Part shown: positions 35,263 through 46,968 of the stretch, piece after piece | Layout of the letters: every line of letters starts with the position of its first letter | Position numbering within the stretch: position 1 is the first letter of the stretch | DNA from: Fistulifera solaris | Taxonomy: Eukaryota > Bacillariophyta > Bacillariophyceae > Naviculales > Stauroneidaceae | DNA length: 64,000 bases | Reading direction: 5' to 3' | Assembly (NCBI GenBank): GCA_030295235.1 | Contig: AP026167.1 | Location: forward strand, 124,001 to 188,000 | Made by a program: the position numbers and the translations under genes | The notes under the pieces: generated by a model | What the model saw: the letters and a program-made list of their open reading frames with translations, nothing else | The model's database searches: none | What the model was told of the DNA's origin: nothing

Positions 35263-35454
35263 GAGGTCTTCTTTCTGTCAAGGATAAAGTCATCCGACGC
35301 AGCGCGGCAGAAGGTTCACAGTGAGAGCCACAGTAAATTGAGCAAGCGTTTTTACCTCCCTCGCCATCTGTTGCATTTTTTATCATTGAGTTGGTCTATT
35401 ATTATCCATTTTCTTTCAGTTTGCAACCATCATATTCGATTAATTATCACGTCA

Positions 35455-37022
35455 ATGCAGTCAGATTTGTTGGAGGTGATTTCGAAAGAAGAACTGCCCG
35501 TTGAGCAGCAAATACGCTGGCGGAATGTGGACATTGTGCATCGACTCCGCCGAGAACCAACCGATATTAGTGAATTTAAGCACTACGAAGGTCTGGTGGC
35601 CATTATCAATGATAATGGAACGGCGGCATTGATCCATCCTCGATTATTTCGCATTATTGGTCTTCCGTTCAATGAGAAAAGCTTGAGTTTGACGTTTTAC
35701 GGAGATGAACGTAAATGTGCGATGACTTGCGCTATTACTGGATTTACGGATAAAGCGGTAGCGGAGACTGCTGCGCTGTTTTGGAGCTTAGGTCATGCGG
35801 AAAGTAGCAATCCTTCGCTTACAATTCGCAGTCATGACAATTACGGTGACGGTGTCTTCGATTTTAGGGCCGTTCAACCGGAACAACTGGCTCGGATGTT
35901 TGAAAGAAACCCAACTAGAAATGTCGTGTTCTCTTATCTAAAAATTAGTGCATTTCAATCAACTGTTCTCGCAACTCGAACGCATCCTGTGCATCTGCGA
36001 TTCGGATGCTTCTGTGCTATTGAAGATGACGGCGATGCTCTGGCAAGTACGTTATCCAACCGCCAGTCGCCGATTGGTTCTCTGAATTTTTCAGCAGTCA
36101 ATTGCAGTGACGACAGAGTGTGGTTGAGCGACGTTAATCTCAAGCGCCTCTTTCAGATTCCGTTCATCGATGAATTGATACTCGATGGCTGTTTCAGTGA
36201 CGACCTAATTCCATTCCTTTTGCTTCACCCATAAGTACCATTCGCCTGGATGATTGTCATGGTCAAATAACACAACGAATACACATTGCGCCTGATGTGC
36301 TATCTCTTGAACTCTCGTGCGGACAAGTCTATCCAACTCATTCCTTGTTTTCATACCTTTCTTACCTGGGTCACAGGGAGCTAACAAAGCTTTCGGTATT
36401 TCTTGGCTGCAACGATGATGCACAGGATAAGGATATTCAAGAGCTCATTCGTTTCATTGGCGCGAGACCTGACCTACAAGTGCTCAAATGGTCCAGTCCT
36501 CTCCGTTCCGCAGAACTAATGCGAGATTTGTTCGCAGTGGTCGAGCAGCACAAGGGGCTCCGCACCTTTCAAATAGTGGATTTTCCATACAAAATGGATC
36601 GCCATCACGAGTTTTTAGCAAATTTAATTAAACGAAACAGAGTGATCCGAGTGGTCGATAGCGATGGCGAATTATTGATAAATGGAAATGAAATGCATCA
36701 TACCCATTCTTTGAATCGATTCTACTGCGGTCTACCGAATCTTGGGCATGAATCGCCAGCTATCCGCCCAGCACTTGTTAAGGAGGCTTTGATGCATAGT
36801 GCGAAGCGAGACTTTCAGCGCGGCGCACTCTTATTGGCCAAACAGACCGACTCGCTCTACCAGTTAGTGCGCAGTGTACCAGCCGACTTGCCGACGTCAG
36901 ATGATGGCGACAATAGGATGACTCAAGCATCTGCTCCGAACCTACCGGAGGTAAATAGTAGCGAACGCAAGCGCGAGGCAAGTTGCTGCTGTGACCATTC
37001 ATGCAAGCGTGCGAAAATATAA
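35455..37022 (+). CDS. Unknown protein, leucine-rich-repeat-like pattern
   Basis: The ATG at 35455 (MQSDLLEVISKEELPVEQQI) opens a long frame to 36234. The protein continues one frame away as STIRLDDCHGQITQ to the stop at 37022; one base seems missing near 36230 (before AAGTACC). The combined protein is about 520 residues. Repeated L-x-x-L-x-L spacing (LKRLFQIPFIDELILDGC, LSLELSCGQVYP, LTKLSVFLGCNDD, LQVLKWSSPL) suggests a ribonuclease-inhibitor type LRR, which is inference. The C-terminus has a Lys/Arg and Cys cluster (REASCCCDHSCKRAKI) that could be a nuclear signal. No enzyme motif was seen. Confidence 0.6.
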
Positions 37023-37492
37023 ATCCCGACATGGTCCATCTGTGTCATTTTGGATGAAAAAATTGAGAGGGTCGCCTACGCGCTGCAGGAATGTTATCTC
37101 TTTCGAGGGCGTCAGAATGCACTTCCCGAATGGAGTTACCTGCAGGAAAATTTGTGGATATGATTGGAGACCGACCGCTTCGGACTTGTGCAGGAGGTAG
37201 CATTGGTTCTGATGCCAATGATTATAGACAGGGTCTAGTGTCTAGTTGACGATTATACGAAACTAGAAATAGACCCCAAAATGCGTCATGTTTTCATTTT
37301 CAGGAATGACATCAATTGAATGCATGTACTAGTTTAAACTTTAAACGCGTAAACACTTCTTTATTTTAATCAAATCGTCGAAACTTAGAATATTGGAGTT
37401 TGGAAGCGAACACAGACATATAAGTACATAAAACGAATCAAGACGAGCATCATACGATAGTGGATGAACTGTGATAAGTACATCAAATGTAC
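37023..37492. other. Intergenic stretch, no gene seen
   Basis: It lies between the convergent 3' ends of the LRR-like gene and CDC20 copy I. Confidence 0.4.
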
Positions 37493-39167
37493 TCAGCGGA
37501 TGGCAAAACGAGAACCAAACGAAGGGGATGCAAGACAATTCGCTGCGCCTGCTGATCCAGACCACGAAGAAGCCGGAACTGCATCGACTTTCCAAATACA
37601 CAAGGAATTATCAGCGCCCATCGATGCGAGCTTCGTACCGTCGGGGCTCATTCCCATTGACAAGATGCGGCCTTCGTGGCCGCGCATAATTTGTATTTGC
37701 TCCATCTTGGGGTAGCTCCAGGCGACAACAGCGTTCGCAGAGGAACTCATTTCGTCCCCATAGCCGTGACCGGAGTACAACTCCTGATGGTGCTGACCCC
37801 AAATCAATGAGCAGACCTGACTTCCTGTAGCCACGCTCTTCAGCAGACTACTCGAGCAGGCATTCCACAGCTTGATGCAGCCATCTGCGGTTCCCCCACC
37901 GCTGGCGAGCACATCGCGTCGATAGGGACACCATGCCAAACCCTTTACAGCACCCGTGTGCGATGCCAAAATGTGTCGTGGACTTGGACCACGGCCCGAC
38001 TCCGCGCTCCGTGTCATGGATGCATCCCACAGGTGAACCATATTATCATTTCGACCGCTGGCGAGACACGACCCCTCACTATTCCACGCTAAGTTGCACA
38101 CCGACGAAGAGCCTCCGACAGAAGGTGCCATCGTCATTGTTGTCTCCACGCCACTCGCGCGAAGTCGTGATTACCGATCTTCCCGTTAGTGTACCCTGCG
38201 GTCAAATACTGCCGAGAATCATTCCAGCATACTGCACGCATCGTACTGTTTCGACAACCCATGTTGGTCCGCATAATCTCTTTGCCGCAAGTTGTGTCAG
38301 AAAATTCGAACGAAGCCGACACTCGTGGCTACAGCAAGGTGATGCGTGCTGCCGTCCATTGTGCACCACTTCACAGAACGGACATGGTTTGAGAGGCCCC
38401 TTTGGTCGACAGGGCGTTTTACCAGCGCCCGCAATTTCTTGCACAGCACCGGTAGACTCGTTCATGAGGTACACGGATATACCCAGAGCCACAGCTAGAA
38501 CATTATCCTTGCTCCAGCTGATCGGATTAGTGTAATAATCATCCACAATACCGCGGGCGTTTAAGGACTTCGCCGGATGAGGGCTTATTGTGCGCTTAGT
38601 CACGGCGACATTCAGTTTTTGAGACAAAGCATTGAAACCGCAGCTCGATGATCGTAGCGAGTCCATCGCTGAAAGGGTCCGCAGCAACGATAGGACGACG
38701 ATTACTTGTCATGGAAGGAGAAACAGAGCCATACTTCATGAGAGACTTCAATTGAAGCTCGTCATCAAGATCGCTCGTCGAAACATTGCACAACGTGCTC
38801 AGCAATTGCTTCTTGTACGCGAGTTTCATCAAACGAGCTGCGGAAGGAGGACCGACGCAAGCAACATTGGACGATTCACACGACTTGGACGCAGAATTCA
38901 GCTTTCGACGACACAAATCCATATTCATGCGACGACGAGACGGAATGAAACGATCCTGATCGTCACGAGGGGCAGTTTGCGGCGTCAACACATGAAGACT
39001 ACGGGCAGTCGAACGCATGCGAGGGACTGAGTTTTGATCATCTGTGGAGTGCCAGGCGCGACAGTCTGCGCCAAGTCGCGGCATCCAAGACGATTAGGAG
39101 TTGATAAATGATTATGCGAATGCATATCAGAGGATAGAACGTTGTTTTGAGAGCAAGAAGACACCAT
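37493..39167 (-). CDS. CDC20: CDC20/Fizzy-type APC/C activator, copy I
   Basis: Read from 39167 (MVSSCSQNNVLSSDMHSHNH), it carries the C-box DRFIPSRRR that docks activators on the anaphase-promoting complex. WD40 blades follow (SWSKDNVLAVALGISVYL, VCNLAWNSEGSCLASG, GLAWCPYRRDVLASGGGTA, SLIWGQHHQELYSGHG, GRILSMGMSPDGTKLASM), and the protein ends SRFAIR, the Ile-Arg tail that binds APC3. CDC20 brings substrates to the APC/C for ubiquitination at mitosis. Single-base shifts occur near 39030, 38640, 38300 and 38140; the protein continues in another frame each time. It is the best preserved of the three copies in the blades. It is preceded upstream by HYP copy I with a spacer of about 940 bp. Confidence 0.8.
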
Positions 39168-40107
39168 GGTGTGATTTTGGGGTTCAAAGCAAAAATTGTG
39201 CGGATAAGGCTTGCTGCGGTACAAATTTGTACGAGACAAATACGCTGATGTAGCGAGTTGTACAGAGAACCACGTAGGTTAGAATGTACAATACAGACTG
39301 TATTATATCGTACCGGAATCGTACGGCAGTTGTATATTTTCATTGCTCTCGCAAAAATATCCGCATTGAGATCAATTTGAAGCGCATTTATAGTCTTCAG
39401 GTCCTCTTTTTATTATAAATGAGGCAACAAGTCACTCTTGAGTCGGATTTCGGTGTTTCGCAGGTACTGCGACGCTTGTCTAACTGTAGTTGTCGTCAAA
39501 CAGCGGGCAATAAATTCCATGAGATCATTATCAACCGACGCGATTGATGTGATCCTTCACCGTGTGGAGTTGCCACAGCTCATCCTGAGCTCTCGCTAGT
39601 GAATTTCTGACTGTTTGAATAAAGACACGAATGGAAATCGAAGGGCGCACCTTCCTGCTATTTGTGTGTTTCAAGAGAGACGGGGAACATTATACTGAAG
39701 CTCGACCGAAGATCATGTGCATGTCGTTTGTCGTTTCTCTACAAAGTATATATCGCCGTTTATCTGCTCAACTATTTATTAGCGTCAATAAAAACTACAA
39801 ACTGATCAAGTAAAAGGTTTACGAAAAACGAATCTAACACTCTTAAATATTATTAGTATGGCGAAGATGAGATGGATGCAACGCAGCTCCATTCAATTAT
39901 ATTCATTCAGCAAGGCATTTTGCTTGTGCTTAGGAACGACGATGACGAAAAGAAAACGCTGCAGATCAAAGGACAACAGAACAGTCAAACAAACACACGA
40001 TTTGCCACAACGTATTTCAACAAACAGTCTTGGATGTGGCTGTGGATGTTTAAGAGCTAATGCAAAGTTGCAACGATTGCAATCGCACTGCCCTGCTGAA
40101 TCAAACA
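39168..40107. other. Spacer of cassette I
   Basis: The spacer matches that of cassette III (about 55480-56325), including the strings near 39850 (GCGAAGATGAGATGGATGC) and 39200. This shows the cassette was duplicated as a unit. No gene was seen. Confidence 0.7.
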
Positions 40108-41031
40108 TCAAAGACTCGAACGCCAAGTAGGGTCTGAGCAGTGAAAGAAAGTGGAAGACGAGTTTGATCCGAACCGAACATGCGCGACTCTTACGACCTG
40201 GCTGCACGACGACGGAGACGCCGCTTCCACGGCTTGGATAGCTTTCGCGGCCATGTCCGGGTGAAAGCGGCCCTCTGCAATAGCGCTGTGCCAATCAGCA
40301 GTGTAATTTTTCATACAAGCCAAGTATTCCTCGCGTGAAAAACCGGCCATGGGAGTGTCATCAGGAAGATGTTTAAAAACATTAAACATGTAAGCGCGCA
40401 ACTGAGCCGGATGGGTCAGTTCTCCAAGATGAGTGCGAAAGAATTCATCTTCTTCCACCACATTATCCAGACAAAAACGACTGTTTTCAAACTCACGTTC
40501 CACCAACCTCTTATCACCCTCCAGGTTCAATGTCCGTACGTCGCAGTACATGTGGTCCTTCTCCTCCTTCGTCAACGAGTAACGATTGGGGATTTCCTTT
40601 ATGCCTGTCACAATCTGTGGTGCAAAGGTGACACTGCAAGGAGGAGAACAAGAAAGGCTTGTCGATTGTTCGTGAGAAGCCCTCTGCACCGTTCGACAAA
40701 GGCTGGACGGAAACTAGCGGTGATTCCGGACGCACAGCATGTCGATGCTTCATACGCAGTATCGACATCGGCTTCTGGCTCGACGGGCCTACATCATTCG
40801 TCTCCTCAATCAATGAAGGAGTACAATCAAAAAGGTCACCAGGTTGCACTAGGGTCGCTGACGGAATCGTCCGAATCAACCAGAAGATCTCGATCTTGAC
40901 TCAGGGCTACAGGGCGGCTGATCTGCCGCCGAAAACGATTGCTCGGGCTCTTCGTTCGCTGCCGGCGAATGCGACGGCTCTCCATGACTTTGGGAACTCA
41001 GGGAAGAGATAGAACGCTTTGAAACGCGCAT
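40108..41031 (-). CDS. Uncharacterised protein HYP, copy I, upstream partner of CDC20
   Basis: It begins MRVSKRSISSLSSQSHGEPS at 41031 with a polar, disordered-looking N-terminus. Then comes a compact core: SVTFAPQIVTGIKEIPNRYS, LTKEEKDHMY, REFENSRFCLDNVVEEDEFF, LGELTHPAQLRAYMFNVFKH, and a helix-rich end (DWHSAIAEGRFHPDMAAKAI). The VxFxxxVxxxxIPxRxxLxxEEK-MY pattern recurs in many diatom proteins but I know no function for it. Two shifts (near 40870 and 40660) split the gene; the same breaks are not all shared by the other copies. It is always placed just upstream of, and on the same strand as, a CDC20 copy, so co-regulation or shared origin is possible. Confidence 0.65.
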
Positions 41032-41109
41032 TTTGTTTGCTTTTAGTTGAGAATAGCGATTATAATCAGCAATAACGGTGTTTTGTGCGTGCAACGCTGC
41101 GGTGTGTAT

Positions 41110-41150
41110 ATTATGGAGTATTTTGCGCTTGCTGCTGACTGCTGACGGAC
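41110..41150 (-). promoter_or_regulatory. Cassette upstream element, copy I
   Basis: On the minus strand this reads GTCCGTCAGCAGTCAGCAGC, followed further on by a shared AAAACACCGTTATTGCTG string before the HYP start. The GTCCGTCAGCAG core is also found upstream of HYP copies II, III and IV. Confidence 0.5.
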
Positions 41151-41328
41151 AGGGTCACCGACGATTACTAAAAGTCGTAGCGGGTCTAATACATCGTAGC
41201 CACGTATTAAACCGGTACTCAAAATTACGTAACCATTACCCCTACTGTTGCTGTACATAAAGTACAGTAGCTTGGCCGATTGCATGCGCAAAACTGCAAA
41301 ACCTTTGTAATTGACTTTACAATCAATC

Positions 41329-42953
41329 ATGATGATAATGACCGTTCCTTCTATGGGACTCTTTTCATTGCTTGTAAGCTCTATTTTGCGACCAGCACCA
41401 CTCGTGCAGAGGTTTGTGGGACGGTTGCCTTGTGTTGTGGGGAGAAGTTGCGCGATTGTTTCCGCGAGTGTCTTGTACAGCAGCAACAATCAAAATCCAT
41501 TTTCATCCTTTATGAAAGACATGACGTCTTCTCTGATGGGAAATTCATTGCCGTTGCAACCGCAAGTCGATCAAATACTCGCATCCGTGGAAACCCTGTC
41601 GTCTTGGGATCACGTTCGATTGACCCTAGAATCAAAAATGACAACTGACAACGAACGACTCTTTCGTGCCAATATCGACAAGGGATATGGTGTAGCATCA
41701 CCCTTGCATCGTGTCCGATTGTTTGATGCATCGAATCGGGAAGAAGACATTCGTGTCGTTTTCTATCGAGACTCGGCTTCCTGGTGTCCGTATTGTCAAA
41801 AAGTGTGGTTGACCCTGGAAGAAAAACGCATTCCGTATCGCGTCGAAAAGGTAAATATGCGCTGTTACGGAGACAAACCGGCTTCCTTTATGCGGATGCA
41901 ACCGAGTGGACAAATTCCGGTGGCGGTGATTGATGGGAAAGTCTACGGGCAATCGAATGATATCTTGTACGTGCTGGAAGAAAATTTTCCCCAATACAAA
42001 TCGTTAAAACCGCCGAAAGGGAAGGAGCTGAAAGCGCAGGAATTACTGCGTCTCGAACGGCAACTTTTTTCGGCATGGATGTATTGGTTGACAAGTGGTG
42101 GCGGTGCAGGTTTGCGACAAAGATTTGTGCAAGTATTGCAGCAGGTCGAGCGTGAACTGCAGAGCAATGGTCCCTTTTCATCGGAAAACAAGTAACGACG
42201 GTGGATTTCATGTACGCATCTTTCTTGGAACGCATGGCGGCATCTATGTTGTATTACAAAGGTTTCGTAATGCGTGTTGCACCCGGTCAAGCGACGGATT
42301 ATCCCGCAGTAAATCGTTGGTTTGATGCCATGGAGACGTTGGAATCATACCAGTTGACCAAAAGTGACTATTATACGCACTGTTGGGATTTACCACCACA
42401 GTTGGGTGGGTGCGTTGCGGAACCGGCGGGAGATATCTATCGACGAGCCATTGATGGTGAGCGCCTAGCCGATAATAGTCGAGGGAGTTGGGAATTGCCC
42501 CTTGAACCACACAATGGAGGGGTGGAACCGGACTGGATATGGGCGGGGGATGAGGCATCAGCTCGTCGCGAAGCAGCGGAACGACTTTCGGCCAATCACA
42601 TTGCGATCGTGCGATTCGCAGCACGTGGGGCGGGACGAAAAGGAATGCCACCCGTGTCAGCTCCGTTGGCCGATCCCAATGCCGTTCCCAGTGAGGCGGT
42701 GATAGGGTCGGTGGACGCGATTCTGCGCATCGTTTGCATGGCACTTCTTGAAGGGACGGAGCAGCATAGTGCCGCGTTGATGCAGACAGTAAATATCATT
42801 CATCAAGCAGGTAAAGAGTTCCAAAATGGTGTGGTGGATAGTCTTGCATATTTAAGGGACCGAGTGGGTGTCCCTCGTGATATGAAGTTACCTGCGGCTC
42901 GCCAACTCCGAGCTCATTTGAATTGGGCGATTGAAAAAATTCTCGATGCTTAA
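41329..42953 (+). CDS. GST-like thioredoxin-fold protein with long C-terminal extension
   Basis: Start at the ATG at 41329. A hydrophobic, Arg-bearing N-terminus suggests organelle targeting. The thioredoxin-fold part has VVFYRDSASWCPYCQKVWL (CPYC active site), IPYRVEKVNM and the glutathione-binding SGQIPVAVIDGKV...QSNDILYVLE. The helical C-domain begins LLRLERQLFSAWMYWLTSG. The sequence then continues GPFSSENK and, one frame away, VTTVDFMYASFLERMAA; one base seems lost near 42193. A further 150-residue extension with no known domain ends EKILDA at 42953. The combined protein is about 541 residues, roughly twice a normal GST. A role in glutathione-dependent reduction or conjugation is inferred. 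Confidence 0.8.
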
Positions 42954-43034
42954 AATATTTCTTGCAATGAAAAAATAGCGTTATTACGAGTTAGTTTTGC
43001 GAAAAATGTACAAAAGACTCCCCCTTTTTAAATT

Positions 43035-45223
43035 TCAAAGTCGCGTCCAAGTCCAAACGTTGACTTGATTTTCCCTTCCCCCTCGTAGATAGCTAATGTT
43101 GACCTTCAATGGAATGCCTTGCAAAGTTTTACGGAGCCCGAGACCAATGCATGACTTGCGAATGTACGATGGTGTTGTACTTTTTTTGGCAAACAGCCAA
43201 TCCCCGAACAAAACGATACTTGCATCTTGCTCCATGTTGTCGATGGGAAGACTCACAGGAACACGAATTTCTGTTGTTCCAGTAATGGCGGACGATATGC
43301 TTCCAATGTCGCCAGCACCACGGATGTTGCACGCTAGACCTTGCGCTCTTCCCTCATGTTTGGGGAGGTTTTTAGTCGATGTGACAACCGAGTGTCGCAA
43401 AGCGAGGACGATGGGTCTCGTACTCCGTTTCGACGTGGAAACAACAGGGAATGTTTGTCGCGTTGTGGCCGTAATGGAGGAATAGGGCACAGCGAAGTGA
43501 GTAAATGGATCTCGCTCAATTTCTTCACTGATGGTTTCCTTCCTACTAGGAAAATGTAATTTACCAGGAAACCTCGATCCCAACATAATCGAGGCATCGA
43601 AATTTGAACGCGCCCCTCGAGGCAACGACCGAACAAAAGGACCAACTGCTAACGATGTACTGGCTATGCTTTCCTCGGACCCTTCCGCTGTCGTGACGTG
43701 CTCGACGGACGCTGTTGCGACACTATTAAGCATGAGTTTTCGATCGATAGGATTCCGCAAACGAAATGTAGCACCGCTCCTATGATCCAGTAACGGGCCT
43801 CGTGTACTACTTTTGGCTTCAGCAAGTGGTGTCGATTCTTCGTTTAACCGAGATTCTTGAACATCTAGAGGCTTTAAACTGGTCTTAGCGTCATTCTCAT
43901 CTTTTTCACCAATGTAATCACTAAACAACTCAACATCATAGCCACCTTCCAAACCAAATCGATCATCACTGAATCGCAAGCGTCCACTGGGGCCCTTTGT
44001 ACCTCTTCGGAAGGTTAAGCCGAGTGATTCACCTCCACCCAACAAGTTCGCATGTTCAAAATCTAATTCCCCTTCCCAATCGCCCGTGTAGAGTGACTTG
44101 GATAATCCGTATTCCAAATGGCGCGGCGGTGCTTCATGGACCAGCATTTGCAACTGAACTGTGCCATTATCGTCCGTTTTGGGTGCCGCTTGCAGTACCC
44201 TTTTGAAAATACCACTACCAACAATTTTCTTCCAGCGACTTTCGTTCCAACGAAAGTGTTCTCCGGGTGCCAATCCCAAGGCGGCTGCAATACGACGGGG
44301 CCGCGTCCGACCCATCGGTGTCGGCACGTAGGTCCAATTCAAGTCTTTTCGTGCTACTTCTGCATTGAAACCAAACGTCCGACGTTGGGTGTGTTTGTCC
44401 GCGTACTGTCGAAACGTCACGAGGTCGCCCGTCTGTGGGTCGATGACCATTTCTTTGCAAAGATAATGCGCACGGGTTCGTCCGCGGCGGTGGGTTCTTG
44501 GACCCGAATTTCGGCCGTCCCCGTCTCGGGGAGCAAGGTGGCTCCCGTGACACTGTGCAGTACGTAGCCTTGTCGCGCGTACCACCGTTGAATGAAACGA
44601 GCAAATTCTTGGACGCGATCGATGCCCAAGGGTTGCCCCAATAATCCCGATCGTCGGGCGGCGATGTGGACTACCGTACTAGGTAAGACAGTGGTATCGG
44701 GTGTAATCACGACCTGCTTGACCGGTGTCGTGAGTATGGTTTGCATCATTTCGTCTTGGGCTTTTTGTTGCGGGCTGCGAAATTTGCGACGAATCGCTTG
44801 ATTGACTTTTTGGAAGGGTTTCGCAATAGTAGATTTGGTGGATGTGAAAACATTATTCCAGTATTGAGCTGCAGCCGCCAAGGAGTATGGTTTGCTTGTT
44901 GTTGTTTTAGCTTTCTCGGGACGACTTGTGCTGGCGATGAGGCGTTCCGAGGAAGATGATGATGGATACAAAGACGTCCGTGCCACACCGTTTTCGACAC
45001 TCAGAACAATTTGCTCATCGGGTATCTCTTCGTAGCTCATCCAACTGAGTAAAGCTGAAGGCAAATTTGCGTCATCGCCTTCTCCTGCTCTAGCGGATCT
45101 ATGAAAATTGCCGTTATTATTACCACCACCGTTGTTGTGTAAGTGTGGAGGAAGAACGAATCCATTTAAGACGACAAGTTGCTGCCATGCGCCCAATAAA
45201 ACAAAACAACAGAACACCCTCAT
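43035..45223 (-). CDS. Omp85/Toc75-type plastid outer-membrane beta-barrel protein
   Basis: Start at 45223 (MRVFCCFVLLGAWQQLVVLNG FVLPPH in two parts), a signal peptide followed by an NGF motif that fits diatom plastid import. A POTRA-like region comes next (VVHIAARRSGLLGQPLGIDR, FARFIQRWYARQGYVLHSVT), then a long beta-rich part with many alternating strands, ending GLGLRKTLQGIPLKVNISYL. Such proteins insert or pass proteins through plastid membranes; diatoms have one such homologue reported for a plastid envelope. A single-base loss near 44455 (A run, between AKK and MVIDPQTG) splits the frame; the protein continues on both sides. Combined length is about 730 residues. The family call is good; the exact paralogue is not decided. 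Confidence 0.8.
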
Positions 45224-45544
45224 TTTGTTTAACAGGTAGGGAGCAAACAAAGAAGAGATACACTTATACTTATACTCTATGCGATAAATGAAAGAGTTTG
45301 CGGTTATTGGTGTTTTATCGTATACCAATAAAAGGGTAATTATAGACATTTCCTCGCTGCTACAGTTAAGTGAACACCATGATCAGTGCGACACGGGAGT
45401 GATTATTTCACTTCCACTTCACGCTGCCACGCGCCACGCGGGTTCGCTCTGGAAGTCACTTCACGGCCGCACACTTTGTAACCAATGACCTGTTTGCAGA
45501 GTATTATAGCCGCTACGACATTAATCTAACATCGTCTGTCCCCG

Positions 45545-45615
45545 ATCCGTCAGCAGCGGAGCAAATGTTTTGACACAAAACACCGTTCTTGTGTATTGTA
45601 ATCGCTATTCTCATC
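45545..45615 (+). promoter_or_regulatory. Cassette upstream element, copy II
   Basis: ATCCGTCAGCAGCGGAGC followed by AAAACACCGTTCTTGTGTAT, nearly identical to 54371-54440 upstream of HYP copy III. It lies directly before the HYP II start. Confidence 0.6.
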
Positions 45616-45629
45616 AATAAACAAACAAA

Positions 45630-46527
45630 ATGCAAAATTCAGAGCGTTCTATCTCTTCTCTGAGTCCCCAAAGTCATGAAGATTCGCCGTGCAAGCGGCA
45701 GCGAACGACAAGCCCCGAGCAATCGTTTTCGGGCGGTAGTTCAACCGCCCGTCGGCCCGAGTCAGGATTATGATCTTTCGATTGATTGTGACGATTTCTT
45801 TCGCGAACAGAGTGCGACCTGATGACCTTTCTGAGTTTCCTCCGTCACTCATTGAAGAGGCGGATGAAGTACGTCTGTCGAGCAAGAAGCCGGTGTCGAT
45901 ATTGCGTATGAAGCATCGACATGCTTGGCGTCCGCAAGCATCGCTGGTTTCCACCGCCTCTGTCGGCGGTTGTTGCGGGCTCTGACGCAGACACGACGAG
46001 CTATCCTTTTATTATTCTCGTAGTGTCACCTTTGCACCACAGATTGTGACGGGCGTGAAGGAGATCCCCAATCGTTACTCATTGACGAAGGAGGAGAAGG
46101 CCAGCATGTAATGCGACCCACGGACATTGAACCTGGAGGGTGATAAGAGGTTTGTGGAGCGTGAGTTTGAAAACAGTCGTTTTTGTCTGGATAATGTGGT
46201 GGAAGAAGATGAATTCTTTCGCACTCATCTTGGAGAATTGACCCATCCGGCTCAGTTGGCGCTTACATGTTTAATGTTTTTAAACATCTTCCTGATGACA
46301 CTCCCATGGCCGGTTTTTCACGCGAGGAATACTTGGCTTGTATGAAAAATTACACTGCTGATTGGCACAGCGCTATTGCAGAGGGCCGCTTTCACCCGGA
46401 CATGGCCGCGAAAGCTATCCAAGCCGTGGAAGCGGCGTCTCCGCCGTCGCCATCGTCGTGCAGCAAAGTCAAAGTCGTAAGAGTCGCGCATGTTCGGAAC
46501 CGACTCGTCTTCCACTTTCACTGCTAG
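45630..46527 (+). pseudogene. HYP copy II, partner of CDC20 copy II, probably decayed
   Basis: It starts MQNSERSISSLSPQSHEDSP. The core matches copies I and III (NRYSLTKEEK, EFENSRFCLDNVVEEDEFFR, HLGELTHPAQL, DWHSAIAEGRFHPDMAAKAI). A base change gives TAA where copy III has TAC in the MYCDP motif (about 46107), and shifts lie near 45770 and 46258. The substitution stop cannot be explained by a homopolymer error, so decay is favoured, together with the state of CDC20 copy II next to it. Confidence 0.6.
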
Positions 46528-46968
46528 CACCCTACTTGGCGTGGCGTGTCTTTGGTAGTTGGTTCAGCCGGGCATTGCGATTGCAACCGCTTCAAATTTT
46601 GCATTGGCTCTTCAACATCCACATCCACATCCACTTCCGAGACTGTTTGTTGAAATACCATATGGCTAATCGTTTGTTCTGTTTGACTGTTCTATTGTCC
46701 TTTAAATTGCGTTTTCTTTTCGTCCACTTCGTTCGTAAGCACAACCAAAATGCTTTGCTAAATGAATATGATCGAATGGAGCTGCGTTGCATCCATCTCA
46801 TTCTCGCCATTAATAAAATTTAAGAGTGTTAGATTCGTTTTTCATAAACATTTTCCGTGATCAGTTTGTAGTTTTTATTGTCGTTAATATGCTAACGCCG
46901 AGATGGGGTATAACGAGAAACGACAAACGATTCGCACAATTTTTGGCGTTGAACCCAAAAATCACACC
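46528..46968. other. Spacer of cassette II, shortened
   Basis: About 440 bp compared with about 940 in cassettes I and III. The first part matches 55350-55740, then about 500 bp present in the other copies is missing. Confidence 0.65.
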